Assembly: GCA_002733765.1 (NCBI GenBank)
Contig: NVWU01000006.1
Span: 160,658-224,657, forward strand
Reading direction: 5' to 3'
Source: Colwellia sp.
GTDB lineage: Bacteria > Pseudomonadota > Gammaproteobacteria > Enterobacterales > Alteromonadaceae
Length of the DNA: 64,000 nt
Below the pieces are notes generated by a model. That model was not told where the DNA came from and did not search any database. It saw only the letters and a program-made list of their open reading frames with translations. This document shows positions 19,643 to 28,900 of this stretch, piece by piece (position 1 is the first letter of the stretch; every line of letters begins with the position of its first letter). Both the position numbers and the translations under genes were made by a program.

Positions 19643-21013
19643 ATGAAAACAATATCGCTCATCACAGTTATCGCATTAGTCTCGGTATTTGCGCTGTACA
19701 CTCTATCACCAAAATCCACAGAGTATTCAACTACCGACTCAGCTGCAAACTCAACTAAGATGCAAAATGATATCGAAAAAGTAATACCGACATTATCAAA
19801 GTCAACTAACGAAATGTCCGCAACAGCGCATTTAGATAGCATTGTATTAGGTGCGGGGTGTTTTTGGGGTGCTGAAAAAAGGTATCAGGCAATTCCCGGT
19901 GTTGTTGACGCTATATCAGGTTATGCCGATGGCAAAAATGTAAACGCTAATTATCGAGAAATCACGCAAAGAAAAAATAAATTCAATGTAAATAACCATG
20001 CAGAAGTCGTTAAAGTTGTTTTTAATAGCGCTATGGTTAGCTTAGAAACTATTTTACATCATTACTACGAGGGCCATGATCCAACTCAACTTAATCGCCA
20101 AGGCAATGATGTGGGAACGCAATATCGCTCAACGATACTAACCAATAATAAACAACAAAATGAAACCGCACTAAAAGTAACTACCCAGTATCAAAAACGA
20201 TTAACTGACGCGGGTTATGGAAAAATTGAAACTAAAATAACGTCACTTAGTCAGTTTTTTAAAGCCGAGCAATACCACCAAGATTATTTAGTCAAAAATC
20301 CCAATGGTTACTGCCCTGATCACTCTACGGGCGTTAAATTTAATGCTGAGGAAAATAAAGCCAAACTAGCGAAGCAAAAAATAGATAATAGTGCTTTATT
20401 AAGTGGCAAACATATTGTTGTTATTGAATCAGAAAATTACTGCCCTTACTGTGAAAAATTCAAAAAGAATGTTGTGAATGATTATAAAGGATCAATTGAG
20501 ATAAACTTTCGCCTAGCAAGCCAACTGCAAAGCTTAACAATAAAAACAGCAACCTGGGCCACACCCACTATTTTATTTATTCAAGACGGTAAAGAAGTAT
20601 TTGGTAGGCAAGGATACATGGGCCCTGATCAGTTTTACAAAGCCTTAGGTGTTTTTAAATTAGGAAAAAGTGAAGCCTTTAATGTCGCTTTCGATGAAGG
20701 AACTGATGGTCGATTTTGTAAAGAGTACGAAATATTTAAGAATACTCCAGATGGCATTTTTATTGATAAGCTAAGTGGTGCGCCATTATTTGATACTCGT
20801 GACCGTTTTAATTCAGGATCAGGTTGGTTGTCTTTTACTAAATCAATTGATGGTTCAACTATTGAAAAAGCCGATAATCGTTACGGTATGGTACGAACAG
20901 AAATTCGCTCTAAAACTTCCAATATTCATTTAGGTCACGTATTTCCAGATGGCCCAAATGGACAACCACGGTTTTGTATTAACGCCACGGTATTAGAGTT
21001 CAGAGCGAGATAA
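19643..21013 (+). CDS. msrAB: MsrA-thioredoxin-like-MsrB fusion, exported methionine sulfoxide reductase
   Basis: A 456-residue protein with an N-terminal hydrophobic anchor or signal (about residues 4-20). MsrA spans about 64-225 with catalytic C73 in GAGCFWG; it reduces methionine-S-sulfoxide. A thioredoxin-fold domain follows (about 250-335) with C267 and C270 in YCPYC. MsrB spans about 340-456 with catalytic C445 in RFCIN and reduces the R form. The MsrB part has no CxxC zinc pairs (IDKLSGAPLF instead), like the zinc-free subgroup. It probably repairs envelope proteins, with the middle domain relaying electrons. Neisseria PilB has the order Trx-MsrA-MsrB, so this order differs. Confidence 0.92.
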   Translation: MKTISLITVIALVSVFALYTLSPKSTEYSTTDSAANSTKMQNDIEKVIPTLSKSTNEMSATAHLDSIVLGAGCFWGAEKRYQAIPGVVDAISGYADGKNVNANYREITQRKNKFNVNNHAEVVKVVFNSAMVSLETILHHYYEGHDPTQLNRQGNDVGTQYRSTILTNNKQQNETALKVTTQYQKRLTDAGYGKIETKITSLSQFFKAEQYHQDYLVKNPNGYCPDHSTGVKFNAEENKAKLAKQKIDNSALLSGKHIVVIESENYCPYCEKFKKNVVNDYKGSIEINFRLASQLQSLTIKTATWATPTILFIQDGKEVFGRQGYMGPDQFYKALGVFKLGKSEAFNVAFDEGTDGRFCKEYEIFKNTPDGIFIDKLSGAPLFDTRDRFNSGSGWLSFTKSIDGSTIEKADNRYGMVRTEIRSKTSNIHLGHVFPDGPNGQPRFCINATVLEFRAR

Positions 21014-21021
21014 CGGGCTTA

Positions 21022-21056
21022 AAATCACCTTTTTTGAACATCAGAAAAGGTGATTT
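21022..21056 (+). terminator. Hairpin after msrAB
   Basis: AAATCACCTTTT (21022-21033) pairs perfectly with AAAAGGTGATTT (21045-21056). It starts 8 bp after the msrAB stop. No T-run follows, but the position fits a terminator. The rest of the 355-bp gap to 21368 shows no gene. Confidence 0.65.
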
Positions 21057-21368
21057 AACGTTATACAACACGAAATAAATAAGCCCGATAAAGCAATATC
21101 CTACTGTCATTCAACGCCAATATGGCCATATAGCCAAACCACCTCAATAGTAAATTTTAGTGGAAAATATTAGGCTATATTTTTTCTGAACAAATAAAAA
21201 TCATTTCAGCTAGTAGATATATTAATTACATTTAACGCTAGCGCTATTAATTATTACTATACTTTTGCCACTAACCACCTCAAAATAACAGTCTATGCTG
21301 ATTTACCTGACAGTATTTTTGCTTCAAAGTAAGGTGTTTTTTTAATAAAATGTAGATAAGGACATAGT

Positions 21369-22685
21369 TTGAAAGTTATCGTGAAACGTACATTTTATCT
21401 TCTACTTTCATTAATCGTTTTAATTTTTACGCTAATATTACTCGCGTTACAGCCATCAGCACATATCAAAGCGGTTCATCAAATTGATGCTAATTTTGCC
21501 GCTGAAAATAAAAAAATATTACAGCGTATAGTGCGAACAATTAAATCAAAAAAGCAGCCGATATTATTAAGCGTTACTCAAAATGAAATAGATGGTCTCA
21601 GTGCTTTAGCTCACCGTGCTATTCCACAATTTACGTCAAACATTGTACTGGTAGAGGGCCAAGGATTTTTCCGATTCTCCCTTGAGTTACCCTTACCTAG
21701 CCTTATTCGTTTTTTAAATATTGATCTTACCTTAAATGCTTCTCAAACGGGGTTAAACCTCGACACTGCGTATATAGGTAACATTCCAATACCCGGTAAT
21801 TGGTTAATTGCGATAGGTGAATTAGCCAGTAACACCTATATAAAAAAAGAGTTTGGTACTTCTTTATTAAAAATGGTGTCTAAAATTAATATTTCGCCTT
21901 CACGTTTACACCTTAACATTCAAATTCCCGACAGTCTGAATAACAAAAATAACAGTGCTAAAGAGTCTTTATTTGCCTTACGTGACCAATTAGCATTATT
22001 TGGCAATGTTAACGATATTCGCTTTTATCACCAATCATTACTCAATTTTATTGCCACCAATGACAATAAAAAATCACTAACCACTTATATTACTCATATA
22101 TTTTCAGTTGCTAAACAACGTAGTGCTATTTCAGGCGCACAAGCAGTAGAAAATAAAGCTGCGTTAACCGCATTAGTATTATATTTTGGTACGGATAAGT
22201 TTGAATTGTTTATTGGCGGCGTCTCAAATTACTCATCGAAACAGGCTTTACAACGGCGAAAATTGCAAAGTAGTGTTACGTTAAGAAATCGTGTTGATAT
22301 TCAAAAGCACTTCATTTATTCCATTGCTTTACAATTATTTGGTAGTAGCAGTGCCAGTGATGCGATTGGTGAACTAAAAGAGTTTTTAGACTCAAATAAA
22401 GGTGGCAGTGGCTTTAGTTTTGCTGATTTAATGGCTGATCGCGCAGGAACAAGATTGGCGATGATATCAACCCAATCAAATAAAAGTGCGTTATTAGTAC
22501 AAGCGCGTTTAGCGCAAACAAACAGTGAGTCGGCTATCATTCCAACATTAACAACGTTACCTGAAGGCATAACCCAACAAGCATTTAAAAAGTACTACCA
22601 AAATATACAATCTAAAAATTATATTGCGATGTTAAACCATATCGACGAACAGCTATTACAAATACCCTTATATCAAATTCAATGA
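21369..22685 (+). CDS. Uncharacterised membrane-anchored protein, 438 residues
   Basis: I do not recognise this protein. An N-terminal membrane segment (about residues 8-28, LLLSLIVLIFTLILLAL) is followed by a long soluble part rich in beta-type segments (LVEGQGFFRFSLELPLP, INISPSRLHLNIQI), suggesting a periplasmic or envelope protein anchored in the inner membrane. The start is TTG at 21369 behind AAGGACAT; no closer ATG exists. It stands alone. The sequence looks fully coding, without repeats or stops. Confidence 0.75.
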   Translation: MKVIVKRTFYLLLSLIVLIFTLILLALQPSAHIKAVHQIDANFAAENKKILQRIVRTIKSKKQPILLSVTQNEIDGLSALAHRAIPQFTSNIVLVEGQGFFRFSLELPLPSLIRFLNIDLTLNASQTGLNLDTAYIGNIPIPGNWLIAIGELASNTYIKKEFGTSLLKMVSKINISPSRLHLNIQIPDSLNNKNNSAKESLFALRDQLALFGNVNDIRFYHQSLLNFIATNDNKKSLTTYITHIFSVAKQRSAISGAQAVENKAALTALVLYFGTDKFELFIGGVSNYSSKQALQRRKLQSSVTLRNRVDIQKHFIYSIALQLFGSSSASDAIGELKEFLDSNKGGSGFSFADLMADRAGTRLAMISTQSNKSALLVQARLAQTNSESAIIPTLTTLPEGITQQAFKKYYQNIQSKNYIAMLNHIDEQLLQIPLYQIQ

Positions 22686-22809
22686 TTTAAAATGATAGCC
22701 TACGATTCATAAAGCATTAAGTTAATAAGTACTACTCGCTAATATCCATACAATTAGCGTAATAAGTAATGGCTTCTGGCCAATAAAAAACCCGCCTACT
22801 TAATTATTT

Positions 22810-22855
22810 ATGTCGTATATTTGCATTGTTTAAATGTCGTATGTTTGCTACATTT
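22810..22855 (+). promoter_or_regulatory. Direct repeats upstream of the AbiE pair
   Basis: ATGTCGTATATTTGC at 22810 and ATGTCGTATGTTTGC at 22834 are direct repeats with a 24-bp period, 25-70 bp upstream of the antitoxin start. The position fits an autoregulatory operator for the AbiEi-type antitoxin. Confidence 0.5.
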
Positions 22856-22880
22856 AAAAGGTGTAATTTGGAGTTTCATC

Positions 22881-23279
22881 ATGACAATCGCGAGTAAAGT
22901 AAAAACGAGAATAAATCGCTCAAAGCGATATGTTTTTGCACGCGCCGATTTTACCGATATCGCAGGCTATGACCAAGTAGGCCGCGTATTAAAAAAACTT
23001 GTTGATGCAGGTGATTTATTACGCATTGGTTATGGTCTTTATACCAAGGCAAGAAAAAACCGTATCACAGGTAACTTGATGCCTACTTCTCCTGCGGGTG
23101 CCGATGGCGTTCTGTTAGAAGCCATTGAAAAACTTGGTGTTGATTATAAGTTTGATGAGTTTTCACAACGAAGTATTGATGGTGATAGCCTTCAAATCCC
23201 TGCCTCATTTCAAATCATTACCAATAATCGTTTCAAACGAAAAATTGTTGTAAGTAATAGAACCATTAATGCCAATTGA
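22881..23279 (+). CDS. AbiEi-like antitoxin, DUF6088 family
   Basis: A 132-residue protein from the ATG at 22881 (MTIASKVKTRINRS), preceded by TTGGAG. It is a winged-helix protein of the DUF6088/AbiEi antitoxin type: FARADFTDIAGYDQVGRVLKKLVDAGDLLRIGYGLYTKAR is the DNA-binding part. In type IV AbiE systems it represses the operon and counteracts the nucleotidyltransferase toxin. It overlaps the toxin start by 11 bp. The frame is open to 22821 but that extension crosses the operator repeats. Confidence 0.82.
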   Translation: MTIASKVKTRINRSKRYVFARADFTDIAGYDQVGRVLKKLVDAGDLLRIGYGLYTKARKNRITGNLMPTSPAGADGVLLEAIEKLGVDYKFDEFSQRSIDGDSLQIPASFQIITNNRFKRKIVVSNRTINAN

Positions 23280-24213
23280 TAGTAGTTTATTTTTAGATGT
23301 TTCCGATGCGTTAGGCATGGGTAATCCCGCCATTGTTGAAAAAGATTATTATGTAGTTGCGCTATTAAAGTTACTCTCAACGTTATCATCTGATACACAT
23401 TCACTGGTATTTTCCGGTGGCACTTCGCTCGCTAAATCAGGCATTAAAACTCATCGAATGTCAGAAGATGTGGATATTAAAATCATCCCTAAAAATCTGT
23501 TGGCTGAATCATCAAAAACTCAAAAGAGAAAGGCGAGAAAAGAGTTACATCACCAAACTCTCAACATTATTAACTCGAGTCATTTGTTCACCCTTGAAAG
23601 TAAACCTATAATTTTTGATGAATATCGTTACTAGCAATTCGATATTCGCTATCCTCAAGCCCATTCAATCGTTCCATGTTTACGACCCTTTATTAAATTA
23701 GAGTTAATAGAAACCTTACTTTATGACGAGGTAAATCAACGAGAGATATCCTCTTTAACCAATGAAGTCATGCAAGAAGCAGCTGAAGTGAAAATAATGG
23801 ACTTTACTAGTATCGTAAATACACAAGCTGAAAAGCTAGTTTCGATGCTGAGAAGAACAGCTAGCTTCACACGCAATAATCAAAGAGATGATGATCCTGC
23901 ATTAATCCGCCATATTTATGATACTTATTACATTCAACAAGCTAATCAGGCGCGTATTGAAACAGTCGCTCCACTGGTTGCTAAAGTGATAGCAGAAGAT
24001 GTTGCTCGATATGGAAATCAGCATCAAGAATTTGTTAAAAATCCTATTAGTGAATTAATGTATGGCTTGCAAATGTTGGCAGAAAATAAGATCTATGAAG
24101 ATCGCTTCAACCAATATGTTGTACCGATGATTTATGGCGATATTATTGTTACATGGCAAGAGGCATTTAGTGTGTTTAAGTTGTTTTCTACACAAGTATT
24201 AAGTGAAATATGA
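23269..24213 (+). pseudogene. AbiEii-like nucleotidyltransferase toxin, interrupted by an in-frame TAG
   Basis: The first part, 121 residues, carries the nucleotidyltransferase core: EKDYYVVALL, FSGGTSLAK and SEDVDIKI. It ends at TAG 23632-23634 after DEYRY. The same frame then continues without interruption, QFDIRYPQAHSIVPC, to TGA at 24213, giving 314 residues in total if the codon were sense. Family members are about 300 residues, so this is one gene with a single nonsense codon; CAG (Gln) to TAG is the simplest change. The core motifs lie before the stop, but a product lacking its C-terminal 60% is unlikely to be active. Readthrough or a sequence error cannot be excluded. Confidence 0.85.
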
Positions 24214-24298
24214 ACGAAGTAAACCAGTTAAATGAATTTATTTAAAAGTATCAAACCTATAAGTACTCTTGCCTTTTATAATAATCAACTGGCTTTGT

Positions 24299-24455
24299 CA
24301 TTCCTCTTTCACTGTTTTTTAGTTACCCTAGAACGAATAAAGCACTAAATTAAAAGGACTTTCATTAATAAAACGGGACTGTATGAGCAGCTAATTACCT
24401 AATTAGTTGAACAAAACTTAGACCGTGAAACCTTTATGTTGGCGAACGGTTAGAT
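24299..24455 (+). pseudogene. Remnant copy of the 5' end of the PLD-helicase gene
   Basis: This stretch matches 25873-26015, the leader and first 30 codons of the helicase gene at 25938: shared are CATTCCTCTTT, CTAAATTAAAAGGA, GAGCAGCTAATTACC and TTAGTTGAACAAAACTTAGA. Read in frame it gives NKTGLYEQLIT, stop, LVEQNLDRETF, against NTTGIYEQLITQLVEQNLDRETF in the intact gene. The ATG has become ATT and there are two stops. It is a decayed duplicate of the start of that gene. Confidence 0.8.
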
Positions 24456-24537
24456 AAACTCTACACTCAGAAAAATTGTATCTAACCGTACGTATACCGA
24501 TATTTAAAGTGTCTCTGACTCTATTTATTCCGAATAA

Positions 24538-24915
24538 TTAAAGTGAAATAGACTTACTTTTCGAGCCTTCGGTTGATGGTTCAGTACTAGCTGCTGATGC
24601 AATAACCGGCGCTTTACTGTTAACTCTTTTTTTCTTTTTTGACTTTTTATTCGCTGACACTACGGTACTAATAAACTCAGCTGATTTTTTGCTGGGATTA
24701 TAAGCTACCTCAATAATGACACCGTTATATTCGATAATATCGCCGCGGCGAATTTTTTTACGCTTTTGTACGGCAACTTTATTATTGACTAAAACCTTAC
24801 CTTCACTGATCATGATTTTAGCTTCGCCGCCACCGCCAACCATATTGGCAATTTTGAGTAATTTATAAAGTTCTATCGGTTCAACACAAATGTCGATAGT
24901 TGAGTGTTCAGACAT
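24538..24915 (-). CDS. S4-domain RNA-binding protein (YbcJ-like, extended tail)
   Basis: A 125-residue protein whose first 75 residues are an S4 RNA-binding domain of the YbcJ type (VGGGGEAKIMISEGKVLVNNKVAVQKRKKIRRGDIIEYNG). The remaining 50 residues are a lysine- and serine-rich tail that E. coli YbcJ (70 residues) lacks; it may add RNA affinity. It sits inside the defence-like island between the helicase remnant and the TA locus. Confidence 0.82.
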   Translation of the reverse strand: MSEHSTIDICVEPIELYKLLKIANMVGGGGEAKIMISEGKVLVNNKVAVQKRKKIRRGDIIEYNGVIIEVAYNPSKKSAEFISTVVSANKKSKKKKRVNSKAPVIASAASTEPSTEGSKSKSISL

Positions 24916-24961
24916 GAAATACGCCTAATAATTTTAAATAATAATATTGTTAAATTCTAAC

Positions 24962-25124
24962 ATATACCCGTGAGCATTCAAGATGCGTAGATTTTAGAAT
25001 AGCTAAAAAGTTTAGCTACAAGGCGCATAATTGATTAATGGCTGGCCATTATGATTGAATGCAACGCAGTAGATAAATTTTTTAGGCTTATAAAAACAGG
25101 CTACTTGATTGGTTATGGATATAT
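24962..25124. repeat. Dispersed repeat, family B, with imperfect terminal inverted repeats
   Basis: The left end ATATACCCGTGAGCATTCAA and the reverse complement of the right end, ATATATCCATAACCAATCAA, agree at most positions, so the 163-bp segment has imperfect inverted ends like a MITE. Related ends occur at 40929-40990 and as fragments at about 4003, 15119 and 46768. Confidence 0.55.
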
Positions 25125-25247
25125 ATAACGGTTATTGAATAAAACTAATATTAATACGCGTTACTTGAGCTGCTTGGTATAACCATTAGTGGTGACTGAT
25201 AAGGCGCAGTAATCGATTAACTCGACGAGTTTTAAGCCTCACATGTA

Positions 25248-25553
25248 TTAAGCCAGTATAGCCAAGCCTTTTTTAGCCACTAAGTTAAGTAACTTCAACG
25301 ATGTGCCTCTTGGCTTTTTACTACCTTGCTCCCACGATTTAATTGTTGACGCACTGGTATTTAAATAAGCCGCAAACACGGCCTGACTTACCTGTTCTTT
25401 TTCTCTTAATGCTTTTATGTGCGCAGCATCATAGCGCTCAACGTCTGGCAAGCATAGGACGTCGAACTCACGCATAGTTGTTACGTCCATAACACCTGTT
25501 TCAGTTAAGTCTTTTGCCGTTTCATGCATTACATCTAAGATACTATTTTTCAT
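25248..25553 (-). CDS. HTH antitoxin of a RelE/HigB-type pair (toxin broken)
   Basis: A 101-residue protein with a Cro/CI-type helix-turn-helix in its C-terminal half (EKEQVSQAVFAAYLNTSASTIKSWEQGSKKPRG), typical of antitoxins paired with RelE/HigB-family toxins in the toxin-first order. Its N-terminal half (VMHETAKDLTETGVMD) is the usual toxin-binding region. The toxin gene just upstream has lost its middle, so this antitoxin is an orphan, though its frame is intact. Confidence 0.85.
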   Translation of the reverse strand: MKNSILDVMHETAKDLTETGVMDVTTMREFDVLCLPDVERYDAAHIKALREKEQVSQAVFAAYLNTSASTIKSWEQGSKKPRGTSLKLLNLVAKKGLAILA

Positions 25554-25696
25554 CTTTCTTTACCTCTATGAAGTTACCTGCGTCAAGTGCTTTATTTAAA
25601 GCTGAAGCGCTATAACCCAGTAATTCTTTGGCCATTTTCTTTAATGCTTTTAACTCTTTAGCATCAACATTCGCACGTTGATTTAAATATGCGCAT
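25543..25696 (-). pseudogene. RelE/HigB-type toxin with an internal deletion
   Basis: The start is intact: ATG at 25696 reads MRIFKS, the usual beginning of this toxin family, behind AAGGAAAGGGGC. After six codons the frame ends soon (TGA). In the next frame the family C-terminus follows directly: NQRANVDAKELKALKKMAKE, then LLGYSASALNKAL, ending FIEVKKDEK at TAG 25543-25545, overlapping the antitoxin ATG by 11 bp. Family members are about 110 residues, so about 60 central codons are missing and the joint is out of frame. Confidence 0.82.
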
Positions 25697-25723
25697 TAAT
25701 GCCCCTTTCCTTGTTACTAACTA

Positions 25724-25738
25724 TACTACTTAGTAGTA
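25724..25738. promoter_or_regulatory. Palindromic operator of the toxin-antitoxin locus
   Basis: TACTACT-T-AGTAGTA is a perfect 7-bp inverted repeat around one base, 28 bp upstream of the toxin ATG. This position and symmetry fit the autoregulatory operator of the HTH antitoxin. Confidence 0.6.
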
Positions 25739-25937
25739 CACTACTCGCGTGCTACATTCTCATTTTGAGACTTTTTTGCTTGTTTTATTGTCTTTGGCCA
25801 ACTTGACAGCAAATTACTTTTCGTTATAAAGCACTTTTTTTAATCACTCAAAGTAAAAGTGGTCAACATTATCATTCCTCTTTAAAGCCTTTTAATATAG
25901 TCTACCCCGAGTAAGAGCCTAAATTAAAAGGATTTTC

Positions 25938-28900
25938 ATGAACACTACGGGTATCTATGAACAGCTAATTACCCAATTAGTTGAACAAAACTTAGATAGA
26001 GAAACTTTTCATGTGGGCGAGCGCTCACTGGAAGCAGGTGAAGCGGCTACTTGGTTATCGCGTTTCTTAACCCGACTGATTGAAATTGCTATGGACTCAG
26101 TGCCACATGGCGATGCTAGAATTAATGACCAAATAAGCCTCGCAAATACCATTGTGCAGTGGCTTAGTACGCATATTAAAGATGAACAGTTAATCAGTGA
26201 AAACTTAATTGCTAGCAGAGGTAAAATTCTTACCGCACTGTTTGATAAAACCAACCCTATCGCCGCTGACCTACCAAAGTATGTTGAGTCCATAATGCCA
26301 TTAACAGGGTTAACGCAGAGTGAATTGTTCTGTGGTAGCAATGTTGGTGTTTCGCTAGAGACTGAGATTAAAAGAGAAATTCAATCCTCTGATGAAATCT
26401 ATTGGTTAGTGTCCTTTATCAAATGGACTGGTATTCGAATATTTAAAAAGGAATTAGAGTCTTTCACCCGTAGCGGTAAACAATTAAAAATAATCACCAC
26501 CTCTTATATGGGCGCTACTGATGCAAAAGCGGTCGAGTTTTTAGCCTCACTGCCCAACACCGAAGTTAAACTTAGCTACAACACCAACCGTGAACGCCTG
26601 CACGCAAAGTCGTATTTATTTATGCGTAATACCGGTTTTCACACGGGTTATATTGGCTCCTCTAATTTATCTCATTCAGCGTTAACCAGTGGTTTAGAGT
26701 GGAACCTTAAAATTACTTCGCAAGAAATCCCTCATATCATTAATAAATCGCTAAGTACTTTTGAAACCTATTGGCAGTCACCTGACTTTGAACACTTTGA
26801 TGGCAAAGCACCAAGCAAAGAAAAATTAAACAACGCCCTGCGCGAGGCAAAAGGCAGCTTCAGTACCGCAACGCCTAGTTTCTATTTTGATATCAAGCCG
26901 CATTCCCACCAGCAAACCATATTAGACAAGTTACAGACAGAGCGAGATCTGCATAAGCGTTATCGCAACCTAGTGGTGGCCGCAACGGGCACAGGTAAAA
27001 CCATTATTTCTGCTTTTGATTTTGCGCGTTTCTATAATGAAAATCCCGAAGCAAACTTTTTGTTTATTGCTCACCGAGAAGAAATACTAAAACAAGCACT
27101 AGCGGCTTATCGTGGCGTATTAAAAAATAGCGCTTTTGGCGAGTTATGGGTCGGTAATCACAAGCCAAATACATATCAGCACCTCTTTGCCTCTATTCAA
27201 AGTTTAAACGCTCAACTTAGTACTGTAAATAACAACCAAACGGAAAAGTTAGCGCTAAGTGAAGACTATTTTGATTATATTGTTATTGATGAAGTGCATC
27301 ATATTTCAGCCAGTAGTTATCGCGCGGTATTAGCGCACTTTAGCCCGAAAATATTGCTCGGATTAACCGCCACACCAGAGCGGCATGACGGTACAGATAT
27401 ACTCAGTGATTTTTGTAATGTTATTGCCGCAGAAATAAGATTACCGGAAGCCATTAATCAACGTCACCTTTCGCCCTTCCAATATTTTGGCATAGATGAT
27501 GATACCGACTTAACTAAAATTTCGTGGTCTAAAGGTCGTTACGACATTGCTGAATTAACCCACCTTTATACCTATAACGACCAAAGGGTTTTACGCATTT
27601 TGCAAAGCCTTGAAGAAGTAGTTACGGATATAGCACAAATGCGCGCCTTAGCCTTTTGCGTCAGTAAAGAGCACGCAAAATTTATGGCGCAAAAGTTCAC
27701 CTTGCATAATATTGCCTGTGGCGTATTAACCAGTGATAACAGTAAAGACCGTGAAGTGTTGCAACAACAACTAAAATCAAAACAAATCAATGTATTGTTC
27801 GTGGTCGATATATTTAATGAAGGGGTCGATATCCCCGAGTTAGATACCTTACTGTTTTTACGCCCTACTGAAAGTTTGACCATATTCCTGCAACAACTTG
27901 GTCGTGGCCTGCGATTAACGGATAACAAAGAATGTTGCACTATTTTAGATTTTGTTGGTAATTCTCGCCCTGAATACGACTTTTCCCATAAATTCAGAGC
28001 TTTGGTCGGTAAAACCAATCAGGCGATAGCCAAAGAAGTTAAACAAGGCTTCCCTCACCTGCCCTTGGGTTGCCGCATTGAGTTACAAGAAAAAACTCAG
28101 GCGATGATCTTAAAAAACATTAGCCAAGCGACACTAAACAAAAACAAACTGCTGAGCTTAATTAATAACTTTCCGCATAATACCAACTTACCGTTAACGC
28201 TAACTAACTTTTTACAGCTCAATCCTAACCTTACCCTAGAAGATATTTACAAGGTTAACGTTGGCCGTTCTAAAAAAGGTGGTGGCTGGTCAGCATTACT
28301 TGCCGCCAGCAAAAACAAGGAAATAGCGGCAGCGGATAAAGCGCTTTATTCAGCTTATTATCGCGCCATTAATAATAGATTACTCAACTGTTCATCCATT
28401 TCATATTTACGTTTTATCAAAACACTGTGTGATAACAGCTTTTCAATATCAGCCCTGAATACCGATGTAAACTTACCCAAACACCAGCAACTTTTTGCAT
28501 TAATGACTCATTACGACTTTTGGGATAAAACAGGAAAACAAGCTGGTTTTAGTGACGTGGCGATAAGCTTATTAGCGCTAAGAAACACAACGCTTCTTGC
28601 GGAATTAGCCGATGTTATTACCCTGCTTATTGAACGACTTGAAGTGAGCGAGTTTGCTATGCCAACGGTCAATAACTCGAAAGTAGATGCATCGCCACTA
28701 AAAATGCATGTGCGTTATCCGAAAGAGCATATTCTAGTCGCCTTTGGTGATAGTACTTTCACTAAAAAATCATCGAGCCGTGAAGGTGTGTTGAATATTG
28801 CTGATGCTAATACAGAGTTGCTCTTTGTAACCTTAGATAAATGTGAAAAGCAGTTTTCAGCCACTACCATGTACCATGATTACGCCATTAGCCCGACCTT

